From: Neoceratodus forsteri
Taxonomy: Eukaryota > Chordata > Ceratodontiformes > Ceratodontidae
DNA length: 64,000 nt
Direction of reading: 5' to 3'
NCBI GenBank assembly: GCA_016271365.2
Contig: CM057450.1
Coordinates: forward strand, 1,806,995,967 to 1,807,059,966
Part shown: piece after piece, positions 34,102 to 43,844 of the stretch
Layout of the letters: each line of letters opens with the position of its first letter
Numbering within the stretch: position 1 is the stretch's first letter
Position numbers and translations under genes: made by a program
Notes under the pieces: generated by a model
Told to the model about the DNA's origin: nothing
The model's database searches: none
What the model saw: only the letters and a program-made list of their open reading frames with translations

Positions 34102-34611
34102 CCTATGGCCACATTCTCCCAATCTGCGCCCAACATTTTGCCTGAAGCTGGCGCATGCGCACTCCCCCATTGCTTACTATGATGTCCCATCTGAGGAGAG
34201 TGTAGGAATCTTGCCGTGCTACTGCTGAAAAGCTGCTTTGAAGCGCGACGGTTAGATTGAGGACAGCATCAGATGAATGAAAGTCTGCTTCTAAAAAATA
34301 GGCATAAAGTGATCAGTTTAGATTTTGTACAACCAGTCTTTTACTTTGCGATGTAGCACTTGGTTGTTAGTCAAGTTGTTTGCATACACCTATTAAGATT
34401 AGAGATTATGTACTGCTATGTAGTGGGCTGTAACAGTGATGGTGTACTGTGATGTGAGCGAGTATTATTGAGCTGCTCAATATGAGCGACTCAGTAATAC
34501 CACTCCTTCTGAGAGCAAGTAGGAAAAGTTGCCAATGGGTAGATTACAGTGAGTGTGGCAGTGAGCTGCACTTGCTGTAACAGGATGCAAGCATTTTTTT
34601 GGCCAAGCTCT

Positions 34612-34830
34612 GCAGAGCTGGCCATTTGGTGTAGTGGCTAGAGCCACTGCCGTCTGAGCTGATGGACCTGGGTTCGGCTCTGGGTGCGAGACAGATTTTT
34701 GCTGGGCTTTTTTTTGTATCTTGCGTCTAAGTCAACTCCCCCTGGAGTTGAGAGTATATAGATTGGGAGGTGCAGGGGCACAGCACCCTGCATAAATCTG
34801 TTTATTTTTATTGCTGTGCATCAGGGAGTT
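34612..34830 (+). mobile_element. tRNA-derived SINE
   Basis: An A-box-like TGGTGTAGTGGCTAGAG (34627-34643) and a B-box-like GGTTCGGCTCTGG (34671-34683) are spaced as in a tRNA gene. A unique body follows (TGCGAGACAGATTTTTGCTGGG; GTCAACTCCCCCTGGAGTTG). The 3' limit is uncertain. The sequence before the A box and the short B spacing argue against a functional tRNA. Confidence 0.65.
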
Positions 34831-35215
34831 AGCGATCATCGCTGTTTGTGATGGTCAGTGTAATGTTCACTGTTTTGACGTTGGGCACATTTGAGGTTGC
34901 GGCATGTGATCGGTGCAGTTAAAGACTAGCTGTTATCACATAAAACCAACAGTGACAGCCGAAAGTCTGAACTGCAGGGTTTTGTCCTTCCATACTTTCT
35001 CTCGCTATTATCAAAATCGAAAGTGGCAATTAAGATGGATAACCCCCCAGATACTAGTAGTAGGAATACTATTGCTTGTTCATTGCATTTCAGTGATGAC
35101 AGTTATCAGAAAGATATGCAGGTATTTTCATTTACTGTGTACCTGCCATGTGTTATGTTAACTGCTAATCAATCAGCGTACCACTGTTGTCCACTAATAT
35201 ATATAGAATAATACA

Positions 35216-35352
35216 TGGGGGAGTGCATAACAAGAATTTAATGTACATCCAAGGTGTGGGATGCTACATAAACCCCAAGGGCAAAGCCCAAGGGGTTTAT
35301 CAAAGCATCCCACACTGAGGGTGTGCATTAAATTTGAGTTTTGCACTCCTCC
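35216..35352. mobile_element. Hairpin MITE
   Basis: The element is almost entirely an inverted repeat of itself. The outer ends read GGGGGAGTGCA and, inverted, GGAGGAGTGCA. The inner arms include AATTTAATG and GTGTGGGATGCT, then ATAAACCCCAAGGGC paired with GCCCAAGGGGTTTAT around an AAA loop. There is no coding capacity and no clear target duplication. Confidence 0.75.
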
Positions 35353-35750
35353 AGGTGCTGTTTTATGTAATTGCTGGGGGACGTTTTTTCTCCCAACTAG
35401 TTTTCAATAAATAAAGAAACTGTGTTTGAAAAAGTGTTGTGTGAGTATGTGTTTTTTTTTTATAATTACAGCATGTAGCACTGCAGTAAAAAAGTGAATA
35501 AACTGAGGCATATTGTTGTAAAATGTGTATTTGTCTGTTTTACTAGTTTATTTAAAAATTGGCAAAAAAGAGGTTGCTTTAAGTATTAGTGTCAAAACGG
35601 CAGTGGCTTCCTTCCTGCACTGAAAATGGCAACTAATAAAATGTTTAGGATAAGTAAAGCTCATAACATGACACCCTCTTACTTTTTTGGAAAAATGTAT
35701 AATAACTCTTAGGATGTTGTTTGTAGTTTATGTGTAATTTTTTTTATAAA

Positions 35751-37365
35751 TGTAACCCCCCTGCAAATGGGGGTTCCCAAAAGACTTCCAGGAGCTTGCT
35801 TGAATGCTCCAAGCCTGAATGGTGTTTGGCGTTTAAGCCATTTATCAGTGAGTGTTTTTAGAACCTCTGGTACTGTCTCTTTAAGAGCTGTCTGCTTGCA
35901 GACATAATTAGTTTGTATGGGGGACTGTGTGTTTCTTTGATTGAGTACCACTGAATACTGCCAATTCACTCCATTTTGCAGTCACTAGGAGTGCAAAGGA
36001 ACCTATCTGAAAGATGTAACTGTTTGCCAGAAATTATTTAGAGTAATAATGAAATTACAGTTTGTCTAACCTGCTTTCTTTGCAGTCAGAACTGTGTCTG
36101 CTAGTTCCCATTCTAGTTTTGAACTGCTGAACTGGACCAATCAGTGTGGGGTAAGCTAGCTCTAAATGGTGCCTTGGACGAATCAGAACTTGGACTCATA
36201 ATCTGAGCCAGCCACAAGAGGATTGTATGGGCAGTGACTCTGGGAGATGTAGTTTAGACTTCAGTGCCTTTTGGACAACAGCAGCAGTCTATTGTGAGTG
36301 ACAGCCAATCCAGTCAAGAACTGGGAGGAACTCAAAGGAAGTGCCGGTTTTGTCGGTTGGAGTTTGAGTTGAGCTTTGGCAGTGAAGAAGGAAGGAGCCC
36401 TGTGCTTTTTCAGTGTGCGGTTTTAGTCAAAAACGTGTAAGGCCCAGAGTTCGGTCTGCAGCTTGTGTAACAGCTTGTTAGGACTGAATCCGTCCTGTGA
36501 AAAGAATCAAAGGATCTCTGAAGAGTAGAAACCAGGCTCACCCTGTAGAAGACTGGAGGAATTGCTGAAAATTACACTCGGTCTGTCAGGAACTGAATCT
36601 GCTTTGTGTTCTCCGGGTATTGTGCAGTAATTGCGATCGGGATACAGATGCAGCCTGCCTGGTATAGTGCTTTCTTTTATATGGATGTGTGAAGAGGTTT
36701 GTGTACCTCAAGTGAGCCCTTGCTGACATTGAAGGACCCTATCTTATTTGGAGGTCATGAGTACTAATTCAGGGTCGCCTCCCTGTTGAATTGCCACATT
36801 AAATCCAAATGGAATTACTGTATTGCTGACTGTTTAATTCTCCTTTTCTCTGTGTGAAAGGGCCCCTACCAGCTGCCACAGTTTGGACTAGCCACTAGGG
36901 CTTGGGTACCCAGGGACAGTAACTGATAGGGATAGGCCTGTGCACAGAGCCATAGATAGATTATTAGAGTGATAAGCTAATTAACCTGATTTCCCCGTCC
37001 TTGTTATATCCCTAAATAAATCAGAGCTGCTTGTTTCAGCAAAGTTATACTGCCTGAGGTATTTGTCTATGTTAAAGTACTGTACTGTGATTGTTGCACT
37101 GTATCTCATTTCACAGGAGGTCCCAGTGCCGGAACCAGACCTGGGGTAAGTGTATACTGTGAAGGTAATTCTGATATATTGTGTGGGCCACTAGTGGGAA
37201 GAAGGGGTTGCAGTGTCCCAGAGGGCTGTGACCAAGTTAGTTTAACTATTGCAAACCCTGACCTCTGGGTGGAGGCACCCGCCATTGGATCCAGGCCCCT
37301 CAACCTGTTAGTGGCAAATCAGGCAGGGATAGTAGCCCCTGGGATAGCGCCATCTAGGGGTTACA
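35751..37365 (+). repeat. 5' LTR
   Basis: The LTR starts TGTAACCCCC and ends GGGGTTACA, a 9-bp terminal inverted repeat of the canonical TG...CA form. An AATAAA signal at about 37014 lies 350 bp before the end. At 1615 bp it is long for a vertebrate gypsy LTR. It matches 43845-45466 and 53797-55407 throughout. Confidence 0.93.
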
Positions 37366-37368
37366 TCT

Positions 37369-37388
37369 TGGAGGCTCACCGCTGGGAT
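37369..37388 (+). promoter_or_regulatory. Candidate tRNA primer-binding site
   Basis: TGGAGGCTCACCGCTGGGAT starts 3 bp after the 5' LTR. It has the obligatory TGG start and looks like a Pro- or Gln-type primer site, but not exactly either. The tRNA assignment is uncertain. Confidence 0.5.
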
Positions 37389-37433
37389 TGTGTGTCCTCT
37401 AGTGGCCATATTCAGAACCACTGTTAAGAAAAA

Positions 37434-38930
37434 ATGGGTACCCGACAGAAGTGGCTGTGCACCGGCTGGTGGAGTGGTGTACTGGGGAGGAGATCGACCC
37501 CAAAATGCTATGCTTATCCTGGACATCCCCTGGTATCAATACGGACACCGTGCAGGAGTACTTTCAAGGTGGAAGGTTTACAAACCCTGTGGTGGTGGGT
37601 GGCATGCTAATCTGCTCACCCACACTTTTCTGGCCCTAGTAGAGTTTAAGGATCCCATAGATAGCTCCAAGTGCCACAGACCATTACCCCAGAGGAGCCC
37701 TCACTGCTTGGAGAGTGATAACTAAGGACAGTAAAGACCGGGAGAATCAGCCCCACCAGTATCTGAAACTTTGAGGAGAAATTTGCTGAATGGTTGCTGG
37801 GAGAGGGAAAACTGTGGAGGACTTGAAGAAACTATTCTTGCCACCTGGGGTGTTCCTCCCCAACACCCTCTCCTGCTCCAGTGCCCGTAATGGTGGCTGA
37901 ACCAATGCAGACCCTATTTCTGCACCTGCCATTAGTCACGACTCTTACCGAAGGTTGAGGATCTTCTCTGGCACCCTCCCACCCCCAAGGGAGGATGACT
38001 GGGAGACCTGGATAGACTATGTTGCCCCAAGTGCTAGAATGGCAATGCTCGGAGCGAAGAAGAGGTGTTAGTAAGAGCCTCCGAGGTCCTGCCCTGGCTA
38101 CCATCCATGCTAAGCAGGCCAGTAACCCTGAAGCGACTGCACAGGCCTATCTTGAGGCCTTGGAGAATGTGTATGGGAGCCCAGATTCTGATGAGGACCT
38201 ATGGTGGAGAGTAAGAAATGCACAACAGTACCAAGGGAGTTGTTGTCTGTGTATTCTCTCGGCTGGAAAAATTGTTGCAAGAATGCCTCAGAAAGGGTAG
38301 TTTGCCAGCGATTGAACTGGACCGAACCAGACTGGACAGAATCCTAAGTCTGCCCCTTCTCAGAACTGCTGTTGCTTCAATTCGCCTGGCACATCGACTG
38401 GAATCCCACCCTCCTATGATGAGTTAATGAGAGAAATTCGAGAGTTGAGAAAAGCGACCTCGGAGGTACCTGCACCAACAGCTGTGGCTACGACCAGTGA
38501 CTGAGGGTGACCCATCAAGTGAAGTTCAGGGGCAGAGGTTGACAGTCAATGAGTGCTCTGACAAGGAAAAGATATGCCACAATGAGGCGAACTGTTGAGA
38601 GAGATCCGAATTCAAAACAGTCCCTTTATGAAGGCCACGCCTGCAAGTACGGGCCCTGACCTATATCCAACTGCATCTGCTATGAGGGTGGGGTACCCAC
38701 CCATGTATCTCCTGCTGATAACAGCTCCAAACTCAATTCCTTGACCATGGAAGTGGAGAAACTGACGAGATGTCTCCAAATGCTTATCACGCCACAGACA
38801 GAGATGGCACCAGGTTTCCAGTTAGTAATACCCCGCCCTGGCTCCCAGTGTGGCCTCGGCCAGCTCAAACTCCAGAAAGTATGTTTTGCTATAATTGTGG
38901 GAAGATGGGCACATGAAAAGGAATGCCAGT
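37434..38930 (+). pseudogene. PNMA-like Gag (broken)
   Basis: Gag builds the element's particle. The N-terminal part near 37442-37639 (VHRLVEWCTGEEIDPKMLCL, then SWTSPGINTDTVQEYF) resembles the N-terminus of vertebrate PNMA proteins. The capsid-like part around 37958-38300 contains an RIFSG-like block and SLRGPALATIHAKQASNPEA, followed by YLEALENVYG, again PNMA-like in order and wording. A CCHC zinc knuckle lies near 38880-38926 but is split by a frame change. The nearest in-frame ATG (37434) is one frame off the PNMA-like frame. Resemblance is by eye, and family membership should be treated as probable. Confidence 0.75.
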
Positions 38931-39089
38931 CCCAAAAGACACTGACAAAGTTGCATATAGGCTACAAGGAGAGCTTGGAGAAGAAATCAGTGGTTAAGAG
39001 GTGCACGACATGATCCCAGTGAGGGCACCAAAATGCTAATTCACGTCCTTTGTGGCAAGGTCAGTTGCCCAGGCCCCACTACGCCTCTC

Positions 39090-39460
39090 CAGACTGGTCC
39101 AGAATAGTGGGTCCTCCATGGAGACCACTGTAAAGGTGAATGGAGTGTCTACAAGAGCTGTATTAACAGTGGCTCCCAAGTGACAATTATGTTCCAGGAT
39201 TGGTATCAGAAGCATTTGTCAGGCAGTGCCCTTACAACCATTAGAAGGACTGCATGTATGGGGTTAAGTGAGAAGGCCTACCCTATTCCGGGTATATCCG
39301 ATTTGGCTGTCTTTCCCCACCTCCGTGGCTGGAGTGGCGAACAAGTAGAGACCCTAGCTTAGTGTCCCCCCACTGGACTGTATGATGGTGTCCCTTTGTT
39401 GATTGGAACAAATGCTCATATGTTCGGAAGGCTGGCACAGTTGTGTTATGAAAACAGGGG
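39090..39460 (+). pseudogene. Retropepsin-like protease (broken)
   Basis: Gypsy proteases carry a D-S/T-G active site. Here codons 39165-39176 read N-S-G-S followed by QVTI, so the catalytic Asp is replaced by Asn or the base is in error. PPTGLYDGVPLLIGTNAHMF at about 39368-39426 is the usual C-terminal strand of such proteases. Several stops interrupt the frame. Confidence 0.6.
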
Positions 39461-39889
39461 TCAAAGACTAGTAGAGCTTTAGAGTTCGGCTTTAATTAAG
39501 AAGGCCTATGAGGCACAGAGAGATGCTGAAAAACAGAACCAGAGGAACCGGTCGGAATTGTATGGAAGAAGGATCCTGAGTCTCTGATCCTGGCGCAAAA
39601 TGCCCAGTGTACCTTACAGGGAGAGTCCGTATCAGAAAGGATGTTAAGAATAAAATATTAATGTTGGATGCACCAGGCGATGGAAAATTGCCAGAGGGAC
39701 TGCTGGTCAAGCCTAGTATTTTGCCGCTAGAGCCCATGCTTATGCCAGAAGGGTAATGGTCCAAGTTCATAATGTGTCTGAAAGAGACATTGAGTAAACA
39801 GAGGTTGCATCCTGGCTAATGTGCATTGTGCAGACACTGCAGTGCTACCCAGCAAGAGTTCAAGGAAGAATGACAGAGTAACGCCTGAC

Positions 39890-40860
39890 TTGTTTGATTT
39901 GCGACTCCGCTGCCAGCTGAATGGAAAGTGAGGATCAGTGAGAAGCTTGCCCAGAGAGACCAGGTGTTTTCTTTAAAGGAATGGGATGTAGGATGCGTGC
40001 AAGGAGCTGAGCACAATATCCGGCTGCGGCGAAAAGACCATTTCGTGAGAGGTCTCGGCATGGCACCTGCTGACATAGATGATGTGAGACGGCATCTGCA
40101 AGATGTTAGCTGCTGGTGTAATACAAGAATCGAAGCCCTTATGCTTCCCCATTGTGGTAGTGAGAAAAAGAATGGAACAGTAAGGATGTGTGTGGATTAT
40201 CGCACATAAACGTGGACTATCCTGATCAGTACACAATGCCCGCATTCAGGATACTTTGGACTGCCTAAGCGGGAGCAAGTGGTTCTCTGTGCTGGATCTC
40301 GCAGTGGGTACTACCAGATCCCGATGGCCCCAGAGGACCGTGAGAAGGCAGCCTTTATCTGTCACTGGCTTCTATGAATTCATGAGGATGCCTCAAGGGA
40401 TTTCAGGTGCCCCAGCCACTTTTCAACGATTGATGGAGGCGTGCAGTGGGGACATGAACTTACTAGAGTGCCTGGTATACCTAGATGATGTTATTGTGTT
40501 TGGCAGCTCACTGGAGGAACATGAGAGCAGATTATTTAAGGTATTGGACCGACTGGAGGACTTTGGCCTTAAACTGTCCATTGATAAGTGTCAATTCTTT
40601 CAAACATCAGTAAAGTATGTGGGACACATAGTATCCACCGAGGGAATAGAGACCGACCCAAGTAAAGTTGAGGCCTTGACCACCTGGCCACAGCCCAAAA
40701 TCTAAAAGAACTGCAAGATTCCTGGGATTCTGTGGTTATTATCGGCGCTTCATCAAGGACTATTCAAGAGTGATCCGCCCTTTACTTAACCTTACTCAAG
40801 GGTATCCCCAACCCACAAAATACCAAAAGTCAGCGTCCTCAAGACTGAAAGAGTGTATTT
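39890..40860 (+). pseudogene. Gypsy reverse transcriptase
   Basis: Recognisable blocks are VRMCVDYRT (about 40183-40209), KWFSVLDL (about 40277-40300), FYEFMRMPQGISGAPATFQR and the catalytic V-Y-L-D-D-V-I at about 40475-40495. These are followed by LDRLEDFGLKLSIDKCQFF and YVGHIVSTEGIETDPSKVEA. This is the classic Ty3/gypsy RT order. The aspartates are intact. Frame changes occur near 40205, 40310 and 40700. Confidence 0.88.
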
Positions 40861-40869
40861 TCATCCAGT

Positions 40870-41501
40870 GAAGTATTTGGGGCCCGCTGGACTCCTGATT
40901 GTGAGACTGCTTTTCATGAGATCATATATCAACTTACCCACGCTCCAGTGCTGGCCTATCCGATCCAAGAAAACCTTATGTCCTGCACACTGATGCTAGC
41001 TTGCATGGGTTGGGGCTGTGTTGTACCAAAGCGAGAATGGCCTGAGACCAGTGGCCTTTGCCAGTAGAAGCCTGACCCATCCAAAAGAACTATCCTGTAC
41101 ATAAGTTAGAGTTCCTAGCTTTGAAGTGGGCTATTGTTGACCAATTCCATGAGTACTTTATGGGGCTAAAATACTAGTAAAACTGCAATAATCCTTTGAC
41201 CTATGTGCAGACCTCAGCTAAGTTGGATGCCACTGGCCATAGGTGGCTTTCTGCATTATCTACATATGACTATGCTCTCGAATACCGAGCAGGTCTGAAC
41301 CACATAGATGCTGATGCTCTCTCCCGGAGGCCTGTTCCCCAGAATGATTGGGTCCGATTGGCAGAACCTGACATTCGGGCACTCTGCCGGAAGTTTGACA
41401 GGGAGGAACAAATGTCCACGGACGCAGTGGACTGCATGGTGGATTGCTTGGGAGCCTCTGAGGATGCATACCTGCGCTTGATTGCCACTTTTCTGCAATA
41501 G
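40870..41501 (+). pseudogene. Gypsy RNase H and connection
   Basis: The region around 40970-41170 keeps fragments of the RNase H core (HTDASLHG-like words in shifting frames). The frame at 41196-41501 ends the domain with HRWLSALSTYDYALEYRAGL and HIDADALSRRP, the hallmark C-terminal block in gypsy elements. Multiple frameshifts are present. Confidence 0.78.
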
Positions 41502-41699
41502 ACATTGGTGCACTGCCTCAGCTGGACAATGACAGTATTCGGCGGGCTCAATCCCGCGATCCCATGATCAAGCAGCTTTAGAAGCCCTCTATGCAGGAAA
41601 AGATGTGTCCAAATTACGCTCCACTGATTTGAGAACTGCACTGTTATACAAAGAAGGTCCTAAGTTGAAACTGATCAATAAACTGTTATACAGAGAAAC

Positions 41700-42805
41700 A
41701 GTAGACAGAGGGGGACAAGTAGACAAACAACAACTAGTGCTGCCCACTGCCTTCGAGACTCAGTACTGAGGTCCTTGCACAACCACATGAGGCACCTTGG
41801 TATAGACAGAACACTTGACTTGGTGAGATCCAGATTCTATTGGCCTAAGATGGGGGCTGATGTGGAGCAACACATTCGAACTTGTAGTCGCTGCTTACAG
41901 AGAAAGCTTTGCCCCAGAGGGCTGCCCCCTTGTTAACATCACCACCAGTGCACCCATGGAGCTGGTCTGTATTGATTTTCTAAGTTTGGAGTCAGATCAA
42001 AGAAATATCAGTAATGTGCTGGTGGTCACTGACCATTTCACGAGATATGCCCAAGCTTTCCCACAAAGACCAGAAGCATCCACTGTGGCCAAAGTACTTG
42101 TAGAAAACTTTTGTTCACTATGGGCTCCACAAAGAATCCATTCTGATCAAGGAGAGACTTTGAGAGTCGTCTGATCAAAGAGATGCTTTCTCTGTGGGAG
42201 TGCGAAAGTCCAGAACCACTCCTTACCACCCCAGGGGACCCACAGCCTGAACGTTTCAACGCACTTTGCTAGATATGCTAGGCACCCTGCACCCAAAGGA
42301 CAAGCCTAGATGGAGCCAACAAATTAGCACCTGGTACATGCTTATAACTGCACCAGAAGTGATGCCACTGGATTCTCCCCTACCGCCTGATGTTTGGAAG
42401 AGAAGCTCGACTACCAGTAGATGTGTGTTTGGGGTCTCTCCTGATGGGGTTCAAGCTGACAACTATTTACAGATATGTGCAAAGTTAAAGGCCAGCTAAC
42501 TCATGCGTACCAACTGGCTCAAACCATGGCTGCCAAAAGAAATCTGGCCAACAAAGAAAGGTATGATAAAAGGTGAAAGCACAGGAACTCCAGGAGGGAG
42601 ATCGGTATTGCTAAGAAATCTGGGACTGCATGGCAAGCACAAGATTGCTGACAGATGGCACCATCTCCTCACATTGTAGTGGGCAAACTAGATGATCTGC
42701 CAGTGTACAAAGTAAGGCCTGAGAATAATTCAAAAGATGTAAAAACAATGCATAGAAATCATTTACTGCCCATTGGACAAATCTTAATTGAGTCTGAGCC
42801 CTAGA
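41700..42805 (+). pseudogene. Gypsy integrase
   Basis: The H2C2 zinc domain is at about 41775-41905 (HNHMRHLGIDRT, then SRFYWPKM and CSRCLQRK). The catalytic core follows in a second frame (41860-42174) with MELVCIDFLSLE (first Asp), VVTDHFTRYAQAFPQ and RIHSDQG (second Asp). A Glu-bearing block lies near 42236-42260 in a shifted frame. A C-terminal MHRNHLLPIGQ block is near 42749-42781. No chromodomain was recognised. Confidence 0.83.
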
Positions 42806-43844
42806 AGATGCCCTCTGGACCAGTGACTAGAGCTGCTGCTAAGAAAAGATCAAGAAAGTCTGCACCTACAGAAGCAAAGTTAAAGTGTTCCTCCACAAGT
42901 CCCAGTTGAGCATGACTGTCAGTCCATATCGGAAGAAAGTGAGTGACTTTGAATACTATCCTTCTTACTGAACTGAGTCAATTGTTTCGGGCAATCCCTA
43001 GTCAATACTGGAGATGAAGCTGGGCCTTCTGGACTGTCTAAGCCCCAGCTTCATCCCTGGAACCAATGCTCCCAGAAAGTGAAGTGCAAAGCATCAGATC
43101 AGATGAAATGGAATCATTGTGCATGGTTGAACTGTTTGAGCTTTCAGGGAGGAAAATGATAGATTGGGGCAGACTGGTGATACACCGAACAAGAAGAGTA
43201 TTTTGAGTGCCCTGACAGTCCACTGCCAGTGTCGAAAGCTCTCCATGCGAGCCAAATGTTGTGGACTCAGAAACTGTAACTCCTGGAGCTGAAAGTGCCC
43301 CAAGTTCTAGCCTCTACCCCATGGAGACTCCCTGACAAGTGAGGACAATGCTGAAAATGAGGCTCAGAGTGCAGAGACTATAACAGTTCCCCTAGAAAGA
43401 CTGGTCGAGCTGTAAAAGCCTGTGGTGCACCTCAGTTATGATTCCCTTGGGAGGCCTGTGGATTTGCCTCTCAATGTTGTCCATAAAGGAGTGTATGTGT
43501 CCCAGGCTCATTGCCCAAACTGAGCATCAGTGCTAACTCCAAGTTACTTGTGTTGCCCTCTAAGTATGGTGCCCTTGCCCATCCAGCCCCAAGGTAACTG
43601 ATAGGAAGAGGCCTCTCTCTCTTCAGGTTTCATGTACAAGAGTAATAACTTGAGTTATGGTACAATGTGTGTGTAATACTGTGTAAAGTGACGTACTGCA
43701 ATGTTTCAGAAATGTGTTCTTGGTAAAATGATATATTGACTGATGATTACATGTGTGAGCCTAATGCAAATGTATATGGTTGCAGTTAAAACTTATAGAG
43801 TACTTGCTTGGCCTGGACGTCAAGCTTTCCCAAACCAGGAAGGA
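42806..43844 (+). other. Unexplained ~1-kb region between integrase and 3' LTR
   Basis: Basic Ser/Lys-rich sequence follows the integrase (TRAAAKKRSRKSAPTEAK). Around 43417-43520 there is an open stretch reading KPVVHLSYDSLGRPVDLPLN. The frames are short and shifted. It may be a C-terminal Pol extension or an extra ORF. A short purine-rich stretch at about 43836-43845 could be the polypurine tract. Confidence 0.5.

Noticed and set aside
34627..34683. Possible tRNA gene from A- and B-box matches
   Set aside because: No convincing cloverleaf is visible and the unique 3' body extends the unit, so a SINE is the better reading.
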